DNA of 64,000 bases, from NCBI RefSeq assembly GCF_009363435.1, contig NZ_CP045354.1, forward strand, positions 6,104,501-6,168,500, written 5' to 3'. This stretch comes from Labrenzia sp. THAF82. Its GTDB lineage: Bacteria > Pseudomonadota > Alphaproteobacteria > Rhizobiales > Stappiaceae. A program made the position numbers and the translations under genes. The notes under the pieces were generated by a model that had not been told where the DNA came from, searched no databases, and saw only the letters and a list, made by a program, of their open reading frames with translations. Positions within the stretch are counted from its first letter, which is position 1. The number at the start of each line of letters is the position of its first letter. Positions 26,001 through 35,200 of this stretch are shown one piece after another.

Positions 26001-27191
26001 TTGAACCCAAAAACTGGGACGCGATATGCCTGTGGGGTGGTCGTATTATCGGCCGGCCTGCCGGATGAAGAGAACTTCTGGACCGAGATCGATGCAGCCG
26101 CCAGAACCGGTCGGTATGCACAGGCTTTGCTGTTTTTTTCGCAAGACCAGTTCCCTGCCGACATCATTCGAAACCGAATGGCTCATCATGCCGACGGCCT
26201 TGCCTATGCCGCCTGTTCCACGGCCGGTGAAATTGGCGGGTCGACCGAAGGGACAGGACAGTGCCTGGCGGTTCTGTTTCCGAAAGATCAATTTTCCATA
26301 AGCACCGTACGCATAGACGGTATCCGCTCGATCGGCTTCGATCGCATCGTTGCGCAGGTCAAGGACGCGCGGCAGGTGTTCGATGCCGACGCGGCCAACC
26401 ATGCCACTGAAGCCGAACAGGGAGACAGCTTTGCAATCTGTCTGATAGACGGACTGTCGGTTGTCGAGGAAATGATTACCGCCGCGCTTCACTGGGCGCT
26501 GGACGATATTCCACTGCTTGGAGGATCCGCCGGCGACAGCATGCATTTCAACAAGACCTCGCTCATATTGAATGGCGACATCAGCGATGATTGCGCGATC
26601 GTACTGTTTTGCAGAACAGCCGTACCTTTCCGGATTTTCAAAACCGACAATTTCGTGCCGACGGAACGCAAGCTTGTCGTGACAAGGTCCGACCCCGAAC
26701 AACGCATCATCTATGAATTCAATGCAGCAGAAGCTGCCGGAGAATATGCCCGAGCCGTTGGCATCGATCCGGGATCGCTGTCACCGATGAGTTTCGCCTC
26801 TCATCCGCTCGTCGTTCGTGTGGGAGGCGAATACTATTGCCGTTCAGTTCAAAAAGTGAACCCGGACGGATCGCTGTCCTTTTTCTGCGCTATCGACGAT
26901 GGCATTGTGCTCACAGTTGCTGAACCGACAGGCATGACAAGGTCCACGAACGAGGCCTTTGAAGGTGTTGCAAATGAAATCGGTCCGGTCGACTTCGTCC
27001 TCGGCTTCGATTGCGTATTGCGCCGGATCGATGCCCAGAACAGGCAGGCGACACAGCGTATCCAGAAGATCTACGAAAAATACAATGTCGTCGGCTTCAA
27101 CACCTATGGTGAGCAATACCTGTCGATGCATCTGAACCAGACCTTCACAGGGATCGCCTTTGCCCAACAGGCCGCAATCGCAGGAGAATAG
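26001..27191 (+). CDS. nosP: FIST-domain sensor protein, NosP-like (candidate NO sensor)
   Basis: The 396-residue soluble protein has a FIST N domain (about 20-215) and a FIST C domain (about 225-370). The start is a TTG at 26001, backed by a perfect GGAGG five bases upstream. FIST proteins beside a NahK-type kinase include NosP, a heme-based NO sensor that inhibits its partner kinase in Pseudomonas and Shewanella. Here it is 2 bases upstream of just such a kinase and only 5 kb from hemA/dnr. NO sensing is inferred from pairing, not from a heme ligand I could assign. Confidence 0.75.
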   Translation: MNPKTGTRYACGVVVLSAGLPDEENFWTEIDAAARTGRYAQALLFFSQDQFPADIIRNRMAHHADGLAYAACSTAGEIGGSTEGTGQCLAVLFPKDQFSISTVRIDGIRSIGFDRIVAQVKDARQVFDADAANHATEAEQGDSFAICLIDGLSVVEEMITAALHWALDDIPLLGGSAGDSMHFNKTSLILNGDISDDCAIVLFCRTAVPFRIFKTDNFVPTERKLVVTRSDPEQRIIYEFNAAEAAGEYARAVGIDPGSLSPMSFASHPLVVRVGGEYYCRSVQKVNPDGSLSFFCAIDDGIVLTVAEPTGMTRSTNEAFEGVANEIGPVDFVLGFDCVLRRIDAQNRQATQRIQKIYEKYNVVGFNTYGEQYLSMHLNQTFTGIAFAQQAAIAGE

Positions 27192-27193
27192 GT

Positions 27194-28552
27194 ATGAGCC
27201 TGTCCGATATCGACGATGCTGCCAGGCTCAAGAAAATAAATGCGGCGCTGGTCGACCGTGTTGAACAGGCGATGGACCAGCAGCGCAACGCCTTTTCCCT
27301 TTTTCAAACGGCCATTTCACTGGAAGGGCAGATCCGGCGGCGAACAGACGAGCTTACATCGGCGCTCAGACGCTTGGAGGAAACAAACATTGAACTGGCG
27401 CGCCAGAAAGACATTTCTGAACGGGCCAACCGATCGAAAACGGAGTTTCTGGCCGCCGCGAGCCATGACATTCTTCAGCCGCTCAATGCGGCTCAACTGA
27501 CGATCTCCTCCCTTCACGATCTGCAGGTGTCCGATCAGGCGCGCGCCATGGTCAATCAGGTCGAGCGCTCGCTCGACACAATGAACGAGCTGCTCAGGAC
27601 CCTTTTGGACATTTCGCGGCTCGATGCCGGTGTTACGACACCGCGTTTCACATCGGTGCCAATCCCTCCGATCCTCGACAGTCTGCTTTCCGACCTCAGG
27701 CCTATTGCGGAAAAGAAGGGTTTGAGACTGCGCGTGGCCGTGACCAATGACTGTGTCTACACCGACCGGCTGATGTTGCGCCGGGCGCTTCAGAACCTGA
27801 TTGCCAATGCCATCCGGTACACCAACAGCGGTGGAGTTCTGATCGGCACAAGGCGCCGTGGAGACGAGATTTCGATTGAGGTCGTCGATACGGGCAGCGG
27901 TATCCCCGAAGACCAGCTGGAAAAGATCTTTGAGGAATTCCACCGCGGTCCGCTTTCACGCGGTGATGCCAATGCGGACACAGGAACGGGACTGGGGCTC
28001 GGTCTTGCCATTGTTCGAAGGTTGGTGACCGCTCTGAAACACGACGTCAGTGTCAGATCCAATCCCGGCCACGGCAGCGTTTTCCGGATCAGGGCCAAGC
28101 GATCCGAAGCGCCAGCGGAACCAGCCGGTGCGGAACGCACCAAACTCATTGCAACTCCCGTCAATGCCAGTCTCAAGGGCAAGAAGATCCTGGTCATTGA
28201 AAACGATCCGGCCGTCCTTGAGGCCATGGAAGGACTGCTATCCACGTGGGGATGCATCTACAAGATTGCACGCTCTTGCGACCAGGCCGTTGCCGCGGTC
28301 GATGCGGCAGCCTGGGTGCCCGATCTGATTGTTGCGGACCATCATCTGGATTTTGGAGATCTCGGCACTTCGACACTTGAAAAGCTGTTTGAGCTCCTGC
28401 CGTCTCGGGTGCCCGCGATACTTGCGACTGCCGATGCCTCTCAAGGTGTCATCGACAGAGCGCGTGAGCTCGGGGTCGAACATCTGACCAAACCAGTCAA
28501 ACCGGCACAATTGCGCGCACTGGCAACGCATCTGATCAACAAGGCCGGTTAA
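27194..28552 (+). CDS. nahK: Hybrid histidine kinase, NahK/ErcS'-like
   Basis: The 452-residue cytoplasmic kinase has an N-terminal coiled coil (about 10-80), an H-box with H91 in ASHDILQPLNAAQ, an ATPase domain with N-box LIANAIRYT and G-boxes DTGSGIP and GTGLGLGLAIV, and a C-terminal receiver (about 328-450) with VADHHL and TKPVKP. This is the layout of NahK/HnoK kinases controlled by NosP. It is co-transcribed with the FIST protein (2-base gap). The facing response regulator may be its target. The symbol is by analogy. Confidence 0.82.
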   Translation: MSLSDIDDAARLKKINAALVDRVEQAMDQQRNAFSLFQTAISLEGQIRRRTDELTSALRRLEETNIELARQKDISERANRSKTEFLAAASHDILQPLNAAQLTISSLHDLQVSDQARAMVNQVERSLDTMNELLRTLLDISRLDAGVTTPRFTSVPIPPILDSLLSDLRPIAEKKGLRLRVAVTNDCVYTDRLMLRRALQNLIANAIRYTNSGGVLIGTRRRGDEISIEVVDTGSGIPEDQLEKIFEEFHRGPLSRGDANADTGTGLGLGLAIVRRLVTALKHDVSVRSNPGHGSVFRIRAKRSEAPAEPAGAERTKLIATPVNASLKGKKILVIENDPAVLEAMEGLLSTWGCIYKIARSCDQAVAAVDAAAWVPDLIVADHHLDFGDLGTSTLEKLFELLPSRVPAILATADASQGVIDRARELGVEHLTKPVKPAQLRALATHLINKAG

Positions 28553-28614
28553 CGGAAAGAACTGAGGGGACGCATGACAGGTTCAACCCTTGCGCTGCCG
28601 TCACGGGGGGCCCT

Positions 28615-29286
28615 TCAGTCGGGCGGAGGTGCAAACGGGGAAGCAGTCCCCAGGGCCTCGAGTTTCTTGACCTCAATGACCACTTGAGTCCGGCTTGAAA
28701 CGGCCAATTTTCGCAGAATTTCGGAAACATGCGCCTTCACGGTCGTCTCGCCGACCTGTAACTCATAGGCAATCTGCTTGTTTAACAGGCCATCACAAAT
28801 CATGTTCAGCACCCGGATCTGCTGCGGTGTCAAACTGGCCATCCGCTCGATCATCCGGCTTGTCTCTTCGTCAATCGGTTCTTCCACGCCGTCTTCATAG
28901 GATTCAGGCAAATAGACTGCACCGCTCATGACCTGTTGAATGGCCTTGGCCAGAACGGTTTTCTTGGAAGACTTCGGGATAAAGCCTGCCGCACCATAGG
29001 CCATGACCTGCGCAATGATCGCCTGATCTTCAACTCCCGATACAACGACGACAGGCAGCTGCGGGTAGTGAGTGCGCAGATGCAAAAGGCCCTCCATTCC
29101 CGTCACGTCCGGCATGGAGAGATCGAGGAGAGCAAGATCAAACCCGGGCTCCGCATCCAGAAAGCGGCAGGCATCTTCAAGCGACGCTGCCCCCACAGCA
29201 TCGGAACCGGGATAGGCAAGCTCGACCGCGCTGTGCAAAGCTTCGCGAAACAAGGGGTGATCGTCGATGATCAGGAATTTGGTCAC
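28615..29286 (-). CDS. LuxR-type response regulator, ErdR/AgmR-like
   Basis: The product of about 223 residues has a receiver domain (VTKFLIIDDHPLFREAL start, phospho-Asp in LLDLSMPD, Lys in PKSS) and a C-terminal LuxR/NarL HTH (LTPQQIRVLNMICDGLLNKQIA). The GTG at 29286 is preferred because it gives the usual family start; a TTG at 29346 would add 20 residues. It is convergent with the kinase gene (62-base gap). Kinases of the NahK/ErcS' group signal through regulators of this kind, so the three genes probably form one pathway (inference). Confidence 0.82.
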   Translation of the reverse strand: MTKFLIIDDHPLFREALHSAVELAYPGSDAVGAASLEDACRFLDAEPGFDLALLDLSMPDVTGMEGLLHLRTHYPQLPVVVVSGVEDQAIIAQVMAYGAAGFIPKSSKKTVLAKAIQQVMSGAVYLPESYEDGVEEPIDEETSRMIERMASLTPQQIRVLNMICDGLLNKQIAYELQVGETTVKAHVSEILRKLAVSSRTQVVIEVKKLEALGTASPFAPPPD

Positions 29287-29681
29287 ATTGTCCGTCCCGC
29301 CTCGCAGGTCCTCTTTCTCAGTTGTGGTGTTGTTTTCTGGAAACAATTCTCAGCCGCAATATCTTGGCCTGTTCGCAGACGGTTGCCAACAGTTTCGAGT
29401 GGTGATCCGTTGTGTTCAGTTATACGCCCGAATGTTTCTAAATTGTATTCGGAAGCTTAGATGACTCAGTCCAATATGCATTGGGTCCGAGACTTCTTAA
29501 ATTTACAAACATCATCCAAGATTTCAGAACCTGAATACAGGCATTTGTGATGACTATCACATCTCTCCACACTCCCCCCAGGTTAAACTGTTCTTGGATA
29601 ATGCTGCTTCTGCGCTCGATAGCTTGGCAATTCTCATCTGAGTGGGCTGAAGACTGAATACCGATCGAAAGGGACCGGGTC
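29287..29681. other. 395-base gene-free region upstream of two divergent genes
   Basis: This AT-richer stretch separates the response regulator from the DUF4347-like gene. It holds a perfect CRP half-site pair at 29546-29561. Otherwise I see no gene, RNA or repeat. Confidence 0.6.
29546..29561. promoter_or_regulatory. CRP-like operator
   Basis: TGTGATGACTATCACA has perfect TGTGA-N6-TCACA half-sites. It is about 120 bases upstream of the DUF4347-like ATG and about 260 bases upstream of the response regulator start. Which gene it serves is not clear. Confidence 0.55.
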
Positions 29682-30290
29682 ATGATTACGATAACTTCGC
29701 CTTCGATGTGCCTGAACGACACGCGTTCAAACCGAATTTACACCATGGACGAGACCAAGAGGGTCAGCTCGACCGATACTCAGCGCGATATTGTCGACCT
29801 GGTTGTTGCTGCGGCGGGCCGTGTCCGAGGCGGCAGAATTGAAAACCTGGTGCTCAACGCGCATGGGTCGCCCGGAACATTTCACATCGGCACCGGATTG
29901 AGTTCGAGCACCATGTCGCCCTGGTCGGATGTCCGTGACAAGGTATTCAAAATCTGGTTCCGCGGCTGTCTTGTGGCACGTATTGCCGGTGAACACACTT
30001 CCAGTCACGGAGACGGTTCCTATTTGGAGGCTCGGGGACTGAATTCCGGCAACGGGCACTCTTTTATCAGTGCATTTGCCCGACTGACCGGGTGCTATGT
30101 CGTTGCGCCGACAGAAATTCAGAGCGCGGCGCGTCAACGCTCCAGTTATCCTCGGGGCCAGCTCGACAGTTACGAAGGATTGTTGCTTAGCTACGACCCG
30201 CAGGGACGCATCAGCTGGCAGCAGCGGTATCCATCATTGCACAGCTACAACAATGAAACCGGCACCGTTCGGCTGCCAAACAGCGAATAG
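29682..30290 (+). CDS. Standalone DUF4347-like protein with candidate caspase-clan His/Cys pair
   Basis: The 202-residue protein resembles the DUF4347 domain normally found at the front of very large secreted adhesins: LVLNAHGSPGTFHIG, then IWFRGCLVARIAG, then a late LTGCYVVAPTE. The strand-HG (H61) and strand-C (C96) arrangement is like the catalytic dyad of clan CD peptidases. No signal peptide or membrane helix is evident. An AAAGGGA site lies before the ATG. No partner gene is adjacent; ada follows in convergent orientation. Function unknown; the peptidase idea is inference from motif layout. Confidence 0.6.
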   Translation: MITITSPSMCLNDTRSNRIYTMDETKRVSSTDTQRDIVDLVVAAAGRVRGGRIENLVLNAHGSPGTFHIGTGLSSSTMSPWSDVRDKVFKIWFRGCLVARIAGEHTSSHGDGSYLEARGLNSGNGHSFISAFARLTGCYVVAPTEIQSAARQRSSYPRGQLDSYEGLLLSYDPQGRISWQQRYPSLHSYNNETGTVRLPNSE

Positions 30291-30319
30291 TCGGATATTG
30301 TTCGGTTGGCTCCGGGGTC

Positions 30320-31384
30320 TCAGGCCCCCGGGCTTTGCCGGTAGCTTTGCTCCAGTTCGATCAATCGCTGCTTGCGCCAGAGCCCGCCACCATAGCCCGT
30401 CAACGATCCATCTGATCCGAGCACCCTGTGGCAGGGGACAACGAGTGCGAGCTGGTTGGCGCCGTTTGCCCTGGCAACCGCCCTCACGGCATCCGGCCTG
30501 CCGATGGCACTGGCAAGTTCTGAATAACTTCGCGTTTCGCCTGCGGGGATCTTCAGCAGCTCACGCCACACATCCCGAGTGAATGCGGAGCCATGCAGCG
30601 CAAGCCTGGTTTCAAAGACGCCGCTGTGTCCTTCAAAGAACCGGTTTAATTCCTCTTGGATCTGATCCGTGACCGCGGTCCTGCCAAATCCGATTTTACC
30701 CTTTGCATAGCTTTGAAGCTTTCTGAATTCGGCCGGCAGAGCCTTGCGATCGAGAAATTCCAGAAGGTGCAGCTGCGACTTGTCAGCAACGGCGACCAAT
30801 GGACCGAGCGGCGAGGACACCCAGTCGGCAGCGAGCAATGCGTCTTTGGAAAAAGCACCCGGCGCCTGTCCGAGAATTTTCGCAAAGGCCTCACGAAAAG
30901 CGCTTGGCGAGCCAAATCCCGCTGTGATCTGCGCCTCGATTACTTTGCCTCCACTGGCGAGTGTCGAAAACCCTTCCTGTAAGCGCCGCTGTCGCGCCAT
31001 CTCCAGAAATGTCATGCCGAAATGCCGCTTGAACGCCCGTCTTACGGTGGATGGGTCAAATCCCAGTTCGATCAGATCCGGCTCACCCCAACGATAGGCA
31101 GGTCGCTTTTCGAGGGCCTCGACAAGCGGTTTGACGACCGGGTCCGCACTCGCTTCTGGTGTTGTTGGCTTGCAGCGTTTACACGGCCGAAAACCGGCGT
31201 CAAAGCATTGTGCGACCGTCTCATAAAAGGTGCAGTTTTCCCGTTTCGGCTTCCGCGCGGGACACGTCAGACGGCAGAAAATTCCGGTGGAAGACACACC
31301 AACGTAGAAGCGCCCATCGTAAGACGGATCTCGTACCAGAAGGGCTTCATAAAGCGTGTCAAAAGCTGGATTGAACTTCAACAT
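30320..31384 (-). CDS. ada: Ada, methylphosphotriester/O6-methylguanine-DNA methyltransferase and activator
   Basis: The 354-residue protein has an N-terminal zinc domain with C37, C41, C68 and C71, matching E. coli Ada C38/C42/C69/C72. Next come an AraC-type HTH (about 85-175) and the C-terminal methyltransferase with the acceptor PCHRV motif near residue 320. It repairs alkylated DNA and, when methylated on the N-terminal Cys, activates the adaptive response. Length and order are normal. No linked alkB was seen. Confidence 0.92.
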   Translation of the reverse strand: MLKFNPAFDTLYEALLVRDPSYDGRFYVGVSSTGIFCRLTCPARKPKRENCTFYETVAQCFDAGFRPCKRCKPTTPEASADPVVKPLVEALEKRPAYRWGEPDLIELGFDPSTVRRAFKRHFGMTFLEMARQRRLQEGFSTLASGGKVIEAQITAGFGSPSAFREAFAKILGQAPGAFSKDALLAADWVSSPLGPLVAVADKSQLHLLEFLDRKALPAEFRKLQSYAKGKIGFGRTAVTDQIQEELNRFFEGHSGVFETRLALHGSAFTRDVWRELLKIPAGETRSYSELASAIGRPDAVRAVARANGANQLALVVPCHRVLGSDGSLTGYGGGLWRKQRLIELEQSYRQSPGA

Positions 31385-31457
31385 GCAGGGAGACTAATCC
31401 GACTGTCCCGCAGATGCAGCCGGAAATCGGGCGTTTATTGATTTCTTGGAACTGTCC

Positions 31458-32267
31458 CTACCTGTAGACCTGCTTTTCACCCGGGAAACTGCGTTCCTTG
31501 ACGTCGTCTGAATACGCTTTGACCGCTGCCTCGATCTGGCCCCCCAGATTGCCATAGACCTTGACGAATTTTGGCGGTGCCGGATTGAGGCCGAGCATGT
31601 CTTCCAAAACCAGGATCTGACCGTCGCACGTTGCGGAAGCGCCAATCCCAATGGTCGGGATGGGAATGTCTTTTGTGATCTGTGCAGCCAGCGGCTCCAC
31701 CATTCCCTCCAGCACCAACGCGAATGCACCGGCCTCGGTGACCGCCCTTGCGTCCTCAAAATGCTGTTCCCAGTCATCCTGCTCGCGCCCCTGTGTCTTG
31801 AACCCGCCCATGACATGAACAGACTGCGGGGTCAGGCCGATATGTGCCATGACCGGAATGCCGCGTTCCGTAAGGAAGCGGATGGTTTCTGCCATTCTAA
31901 CTCCGCCCTCCAGCTTCACCGCTCCGCATTGGGTCTCTTTCATGACACGTGCAGCATTCCGGAAAGCCTCAGACGGGCTTTCTTCGTAAGTGCCGAAGGG
32001 CATGTCCACCACAACGAGAGCCTGCCTGGTGCCGCGCACCACGGCCTTTCCATGCATAATCATCAGGTCGAGCGACACGCCGACAGTCGATTCCATGCCG
32101 TGCATCACCATGCCGAGACTGTCGCCGACGAGAATGAAATCCGCGTATTTGTCGACGATAGCGGCAGTGTGCGCATGATAGGAAGTCAAAGAGACGATGG
32201 GCTCGCCACCTTTGCGCTTGGCTATCTGAGGAGCCGTGATCCGGCGAAGGGGTTTTTGCGCGCTCAT
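31458..32267 (-). CDS. panB: 3-methyl-2-oxobutanoate hydroxymethyltransferase
   Basis: This 269-residue TIM-barrel enzyme transfers a hydroxymethyl group from methylene-THF to 2-oxoisovalerate, the first pantothenate step. Family motifs include VSLTSYHAHTA near the start, ILVGDSLGMVMHG with the metal-binding Asp, and a GIGAS segment. It follows panC by 44 bases on the same strand. AGGAAA precedes the ATG. Confidence 0.95.
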   Translation of the reverse strand: MSAQKPLRRITAPQIAKRKGGEPIVSLTSYHAHTAAIVDKYADFILVGDSLGMVMHGMESTVGVSLDLMIMHGKAVVRGTRQALVVVDMPFGTYEESPSEAFRNAARVMKETQCGAVKLEGGVRMAETIRFLTERGIPVMAHIGLTPQSVHVMGGFKTQGREQDDWEQHFEDARAVTEAGAFALVLEGMVEPLAAQITKDIPIPTIGIGASATCDGQILVLEDMLGLNPAPPKFVKVYGNLGGQIEAAVKAYSDDVKERSFPGEKQVYR

Positions 32268-32311
32268 ACGATTTCCTTTCGAAGGAGCTTGATCTCTTTG
32301 GGGACGCTTTC

Positions 32312-33160
32312 TCAGTCGGGAGCAACCACGCGCTGGTCGATCAGCAACACCGTGTCGAACCGAACAGCCAGCAACACAACTGCAGGCCGATCCACACGTC
32401 CTTCCAGTTCTGCAAGCGTTTCAGCATCCCGGATGTCGACACTCCTGATTTCCGCTGACGGTGCCTTTGAAAGCTCTTGCCGGATCGTTTTTTCAAGAGC
32501 GGCAATGTCGGGAGCCGACTTTGCAAGCCCTTCAGCCAGATCAAGGGAATTCGAAAGAGCAAGGGCTTCCTGACGATGCCGCGCGTTCAAACGAACATTG
32601 CGCGAAGACATTGCCAGTCCGTCCGGTTCGCGCACTGTCGGGTGGCCAACAACATCAATTGGCATGTCGAGATCCTGGACCATCTGTCGGATCAGGGTGA
32701 GTTGCTGATAGTCCTTTTCACCAAACACCGCGATATCAGGAGCGACGATGTTGAAGAGTTTGCTGACAACCGTCGAAACACCGCGAAAATGTCCCGGCCG
32801 CAACGCACCTTGCAAAATACCCGAAAGTCCGGGCACCTCGACGAATGTGTCTCCACCAGCGCCGTACATTTCGTCGACATCCGGCACAAAAACAGCATGC
32901 ACATTTTCGGAAGTCAGCAACGCCAGATCGCGTTCTTCGTCGCGCGGATAAGTGTCCAGATCCTCGCTCGGGCCAAACTGCGTGGGATTGACAAAGATGC
33001 TGGTAACAACCCTGTCGGATCTTTTCAAAGCCATCCGCACAAGGCTCAAGTGTCCTTCGTGCAAATATCCCATCGTCGGCACCAGCGAGACGCTCTGGCC
33101 GCTTCGTTTCCAATCTCGCACAGTCGCCCGCATGTCCGCCTTTGACCGGCAGATGATCAT
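32312..33160 (-). CDS. panC: Pantothenate synthetase
   Basis: This 282-residue nucleotidyltransferase-fold enzyme joins pantoate and beta-alanine using ATP. The HIGH-like motif is PTMGYLHEGHLSL, followed by FVNPTQFGP and the C-terminal KMSK-like SSRN. The ATG at 33160 is preferred to the longer frame because it is preceded by GGAGGG and starts at the family N-terminus. It forms an operon with panB. Confidence 0.95.
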   Translation of the reverse strand: MIICRSKADMRATVRDWKRSGQSVSLVPTMGYLHEGHLSLVRMALKRSDRVVTSIFVNPTQFGPSEDLDTYPRDEERDLALLTSENVHAVFVPDVDEMYGAGGDTFVEVPGLSGILQGALRPGHFRGVSTVVSKLFNIVAPDIAVFGEKDYQQLTLIRQMVQDLDMPIDVVGHPTVREPDGLAMSSRNVRLNARHRQEALALSNSLDLAEGLAKSAPDIAALEKTIRQELSKAPSAEIRSVDIRDAETLAELEGRVDRPAVVLLAVRFDTVLLIDQRVVAPD

Positions 33161-33393
33161 TGTGCACCCTCCCTGGACCACGGCTGCTCTCCGCGGCACC
33201 TTTCTTTTCGCAGGTGCAACATAGGGGGACAGTTTCGGAAGGTCCAGTGGCCAAAGGAAGCAAGCCAAATGAGGTTTGCCTGCCACAAATTCGGTGTCTG
33301 AAGCCACATAAATTCAACGGCTCACGGACATGTGCCTTGCAGCCTTCATGTCATGCGCGAAAGATCGTCACGTGTTGTGACCAAGGCTTATAG

Positions 33394-34203
33394 ATGCGAA
33401 TTTTCCTGTTTTCATTCCTCTTGTTGCTGTTGCCACAGGCTGCGCATGCGTGCGGGTCTGAAACGCCGTGCGAAGTTCCTGGCGGTTACTATCTGGTAGC
33501 GGTTCCAGAAGGCTGGGACAACGAGACGCCGCTTCGTCTGGTGGTCTATTTTCATGGCTGGAACAGCTCACCCGAGGCAACTTTTCGAAACAAGGCCATG
33601 GTCAATGGTGCGACCCTGCGCAATGCACTGTTTGTGGCTCCGTTTGCCGAAACCGGATATTGGCGTCAGATCGGTGAGGGTCGGGCTGAAAGTGGACGCG
33701 ATGAAGCTGCCTATATTCGCGCTGTTGTCGACGACGTTCGCAAACGCTGGCCGATCGATGAAAGGCAGACTTTGGCATCCGGTTTTTCACGCGGAGCATC
33801 AATGGTCTGGAACGTTGCCTGCTACAGCGGCGATCTCTTCCGTGCCTATGCGCCCATTGCCGGTGGCTTTTGGCGATCGAATCCGGAGACATGCCCGGCC
33901 GGCCCAGTCAATTTGCGTCATATTCACGGCCTCTCAGATGGGGTGGTCGCCTTTGACGAAATCGGGATTTACAACTCCATGCCGATCACCGAAGGCTTTG
34001 ACATTCTATCTCAAACAAACGGGGTTGCGGGCGAAGCACGCGAAGTGGCGAGCGGCGATCAACGGCTCACTTGCTCACGCTGGGACAAAAGCGACAGCGG
34101 ACGAGTTCTTGAACTTTGCCTTCACCAACGCGGTCATTCGATTCCCGCCGAATGGGTTGCGCAGGGTTTAGACTGGCTTGAAAACCTTCCCGAGGGTTCA
34201 TGA
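33394..34203 (+). CDS. Secreted PHB-depolymerase-like alpha/beta hydrolase (copy 1)
   Basis: The 269-residue protein has a signal peptide (residues 1-19, AHA cut site) and a LpqC/poly(3-hydroxybutyrate) depolymerase-like hydrolase domain. The catalytic triad is likely S132 (GFSRGAS), D182 (HGLSDG) and H248 (QRGHS). Cys pairs near both ends suggest disulfides. The substrate is not known; short polyester or feruloyl ester activity is possible for the family. A paralogue sharing the same motifs lies at 48906-49757. Confidence 0.78.
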   Translation: MRIFLFSFLLLLLPQAAHACGSETPCEVPGGYYLVAVPEGWDNETPLRLVVYFHGWNSSPEATFRNKAMVNGATLRNALFVAPFAETGYWRQIGEGRAESGRDEAAYIRAVVDDVRKRWPIDERQTLASGFSRGASMVWNVACYSGDLFRAYAPIAGGFWRSNPETCPAGPVNLRHIHGLSDGVVAFDEIGIYNSMPITEGFDILSQTNGVAGEAREVASGDQRLTCSRWDKSDSGRVLELCLHQRGHSIPAEWVAQGLDWLENLPEGS

Positions 34204-34385
34204 CGCCGAAACAATTGCATCAAATTGAACTGCGCTAATGAGATGTCAAACGGCACACGTCCGGATGCGCCTTTCAGCGCTGGTGACATCCGAAGAAGGA
34301 CAGTTACTGGTCTTTCTCATTGAACGCTGGCTCGCTAAAATGATGAGACACATCGCACTCCCCCAGTCGTGAGAAACGCGCCATC

Positions 34386-35129
34386 ATGTACGAGCCCAGA
34401 GGAAACGGCAAAGCAAGGGCCGTACAATCCGTGACGTTTACCGAGGTGGATCCCCCGGAACACCTGCAAGATGTTGTGCATCGCTTCCTCGAGCTCAAAA
34501 CAAATGAGAGCCTTGAAGAGGACTACAGCTTTCACGCCCTGCCCGATGCATGCACCTACGCTGTCTTTGACCAGCTTGATGGTTCCATTTCCGGTGTCAC
34601 GCGACTGCAAGCGACCTCCGAAGAACTCAATCTTGGAAAACAGTTTCACTACGTCAATATCCGTTTTTTGCCGGGTGTCTGGCAATCCGCAAGGGAAAAG
34701 AGTTCCTACGGAATGATTGCGGAGCCTTATTCGGGCGACCTTCAACTGGCCGAACTCAACCATCAACTTGTCAAACAGAGTGACTTTGCCGGAAAACAGG
34801 TATTGCTCACCGAATTTGTCGAGAGGCTTCTGGTCAGCGAGCACGTTGTTGCAAACCCGGTGACCGAGAAGATCTTTCGTCAGCTTGAACAGATACACTC
34901 TGTTGCCGATATGGCTTCGGTTGCGCAAATGTCGCCACGGCAGCTTCAACGCGTCTTGAAAAAAACGTTGGGTTTCGCGCCTCATGATTTTCTGAAAGTG
35001 CTTCGATTGCAGCAGTCTTTGAAAGGTGAGCCATCGCTGTCTTATGCAGATCAATCTCACTTCATTCATTCTTTTCGAAAGGCGACCGGATACACGCCGG
35101 CCCGATATTCCCGCAAGTTCGATGTCTGA
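34386..35129 (+). CDS. AraC-family transcriptional regulator
   Basis: The 247-residue protein ends with a two-helix-turn-helix AraC domain (about 165-245). The motif MSPRQLQRVLKKTLGFAPHDFLKVLRLQ and the second-HTH signature SHFIHSFRKATGYTPARYSRKF are clear. The N-terminal half resembles the DUF6597/AraC-binding type. The VOC gene follows 71 bases downstream on the same strand and is a possible target or operon partner. Confidence 0.85.
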   Translation: MYEPRGNGKARAVQSVTFTEVDPPEHLQDVVHRFLELKTNESLEEDYSFHALPDACTYAVFDQLDGSISGVTRLQATSEELNLGKQFHYVNIRFLPGVWQSAREKSSYGMIAEPYSGDLQLAELNHQLVKQSDFAGKQVLLTEFVERLLVSEHVVANPVTEKIFRQLEQIHSVADMASVAQMSPRQLQRVLKKTLGFAPHDFLKVLRLQQSLKGEPSLSYADQSHFIHSFRKATGYTPARYSRKFDV

Positions 35130-35200
35130 AATCTACAATACAGGCAAATAGCGGCTTGCTAGGTAACCGGCATGTTCAACACGACCGGATGGAGTTGAAA

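Noticed and set aside
30312..30331. CCGGGG/CCCCGG hairpin between DUF4347-like and ada genes
   Set aside because: Six-bp stem, no T-run, overlaps the ada stop codon; too weak to call a terminator.
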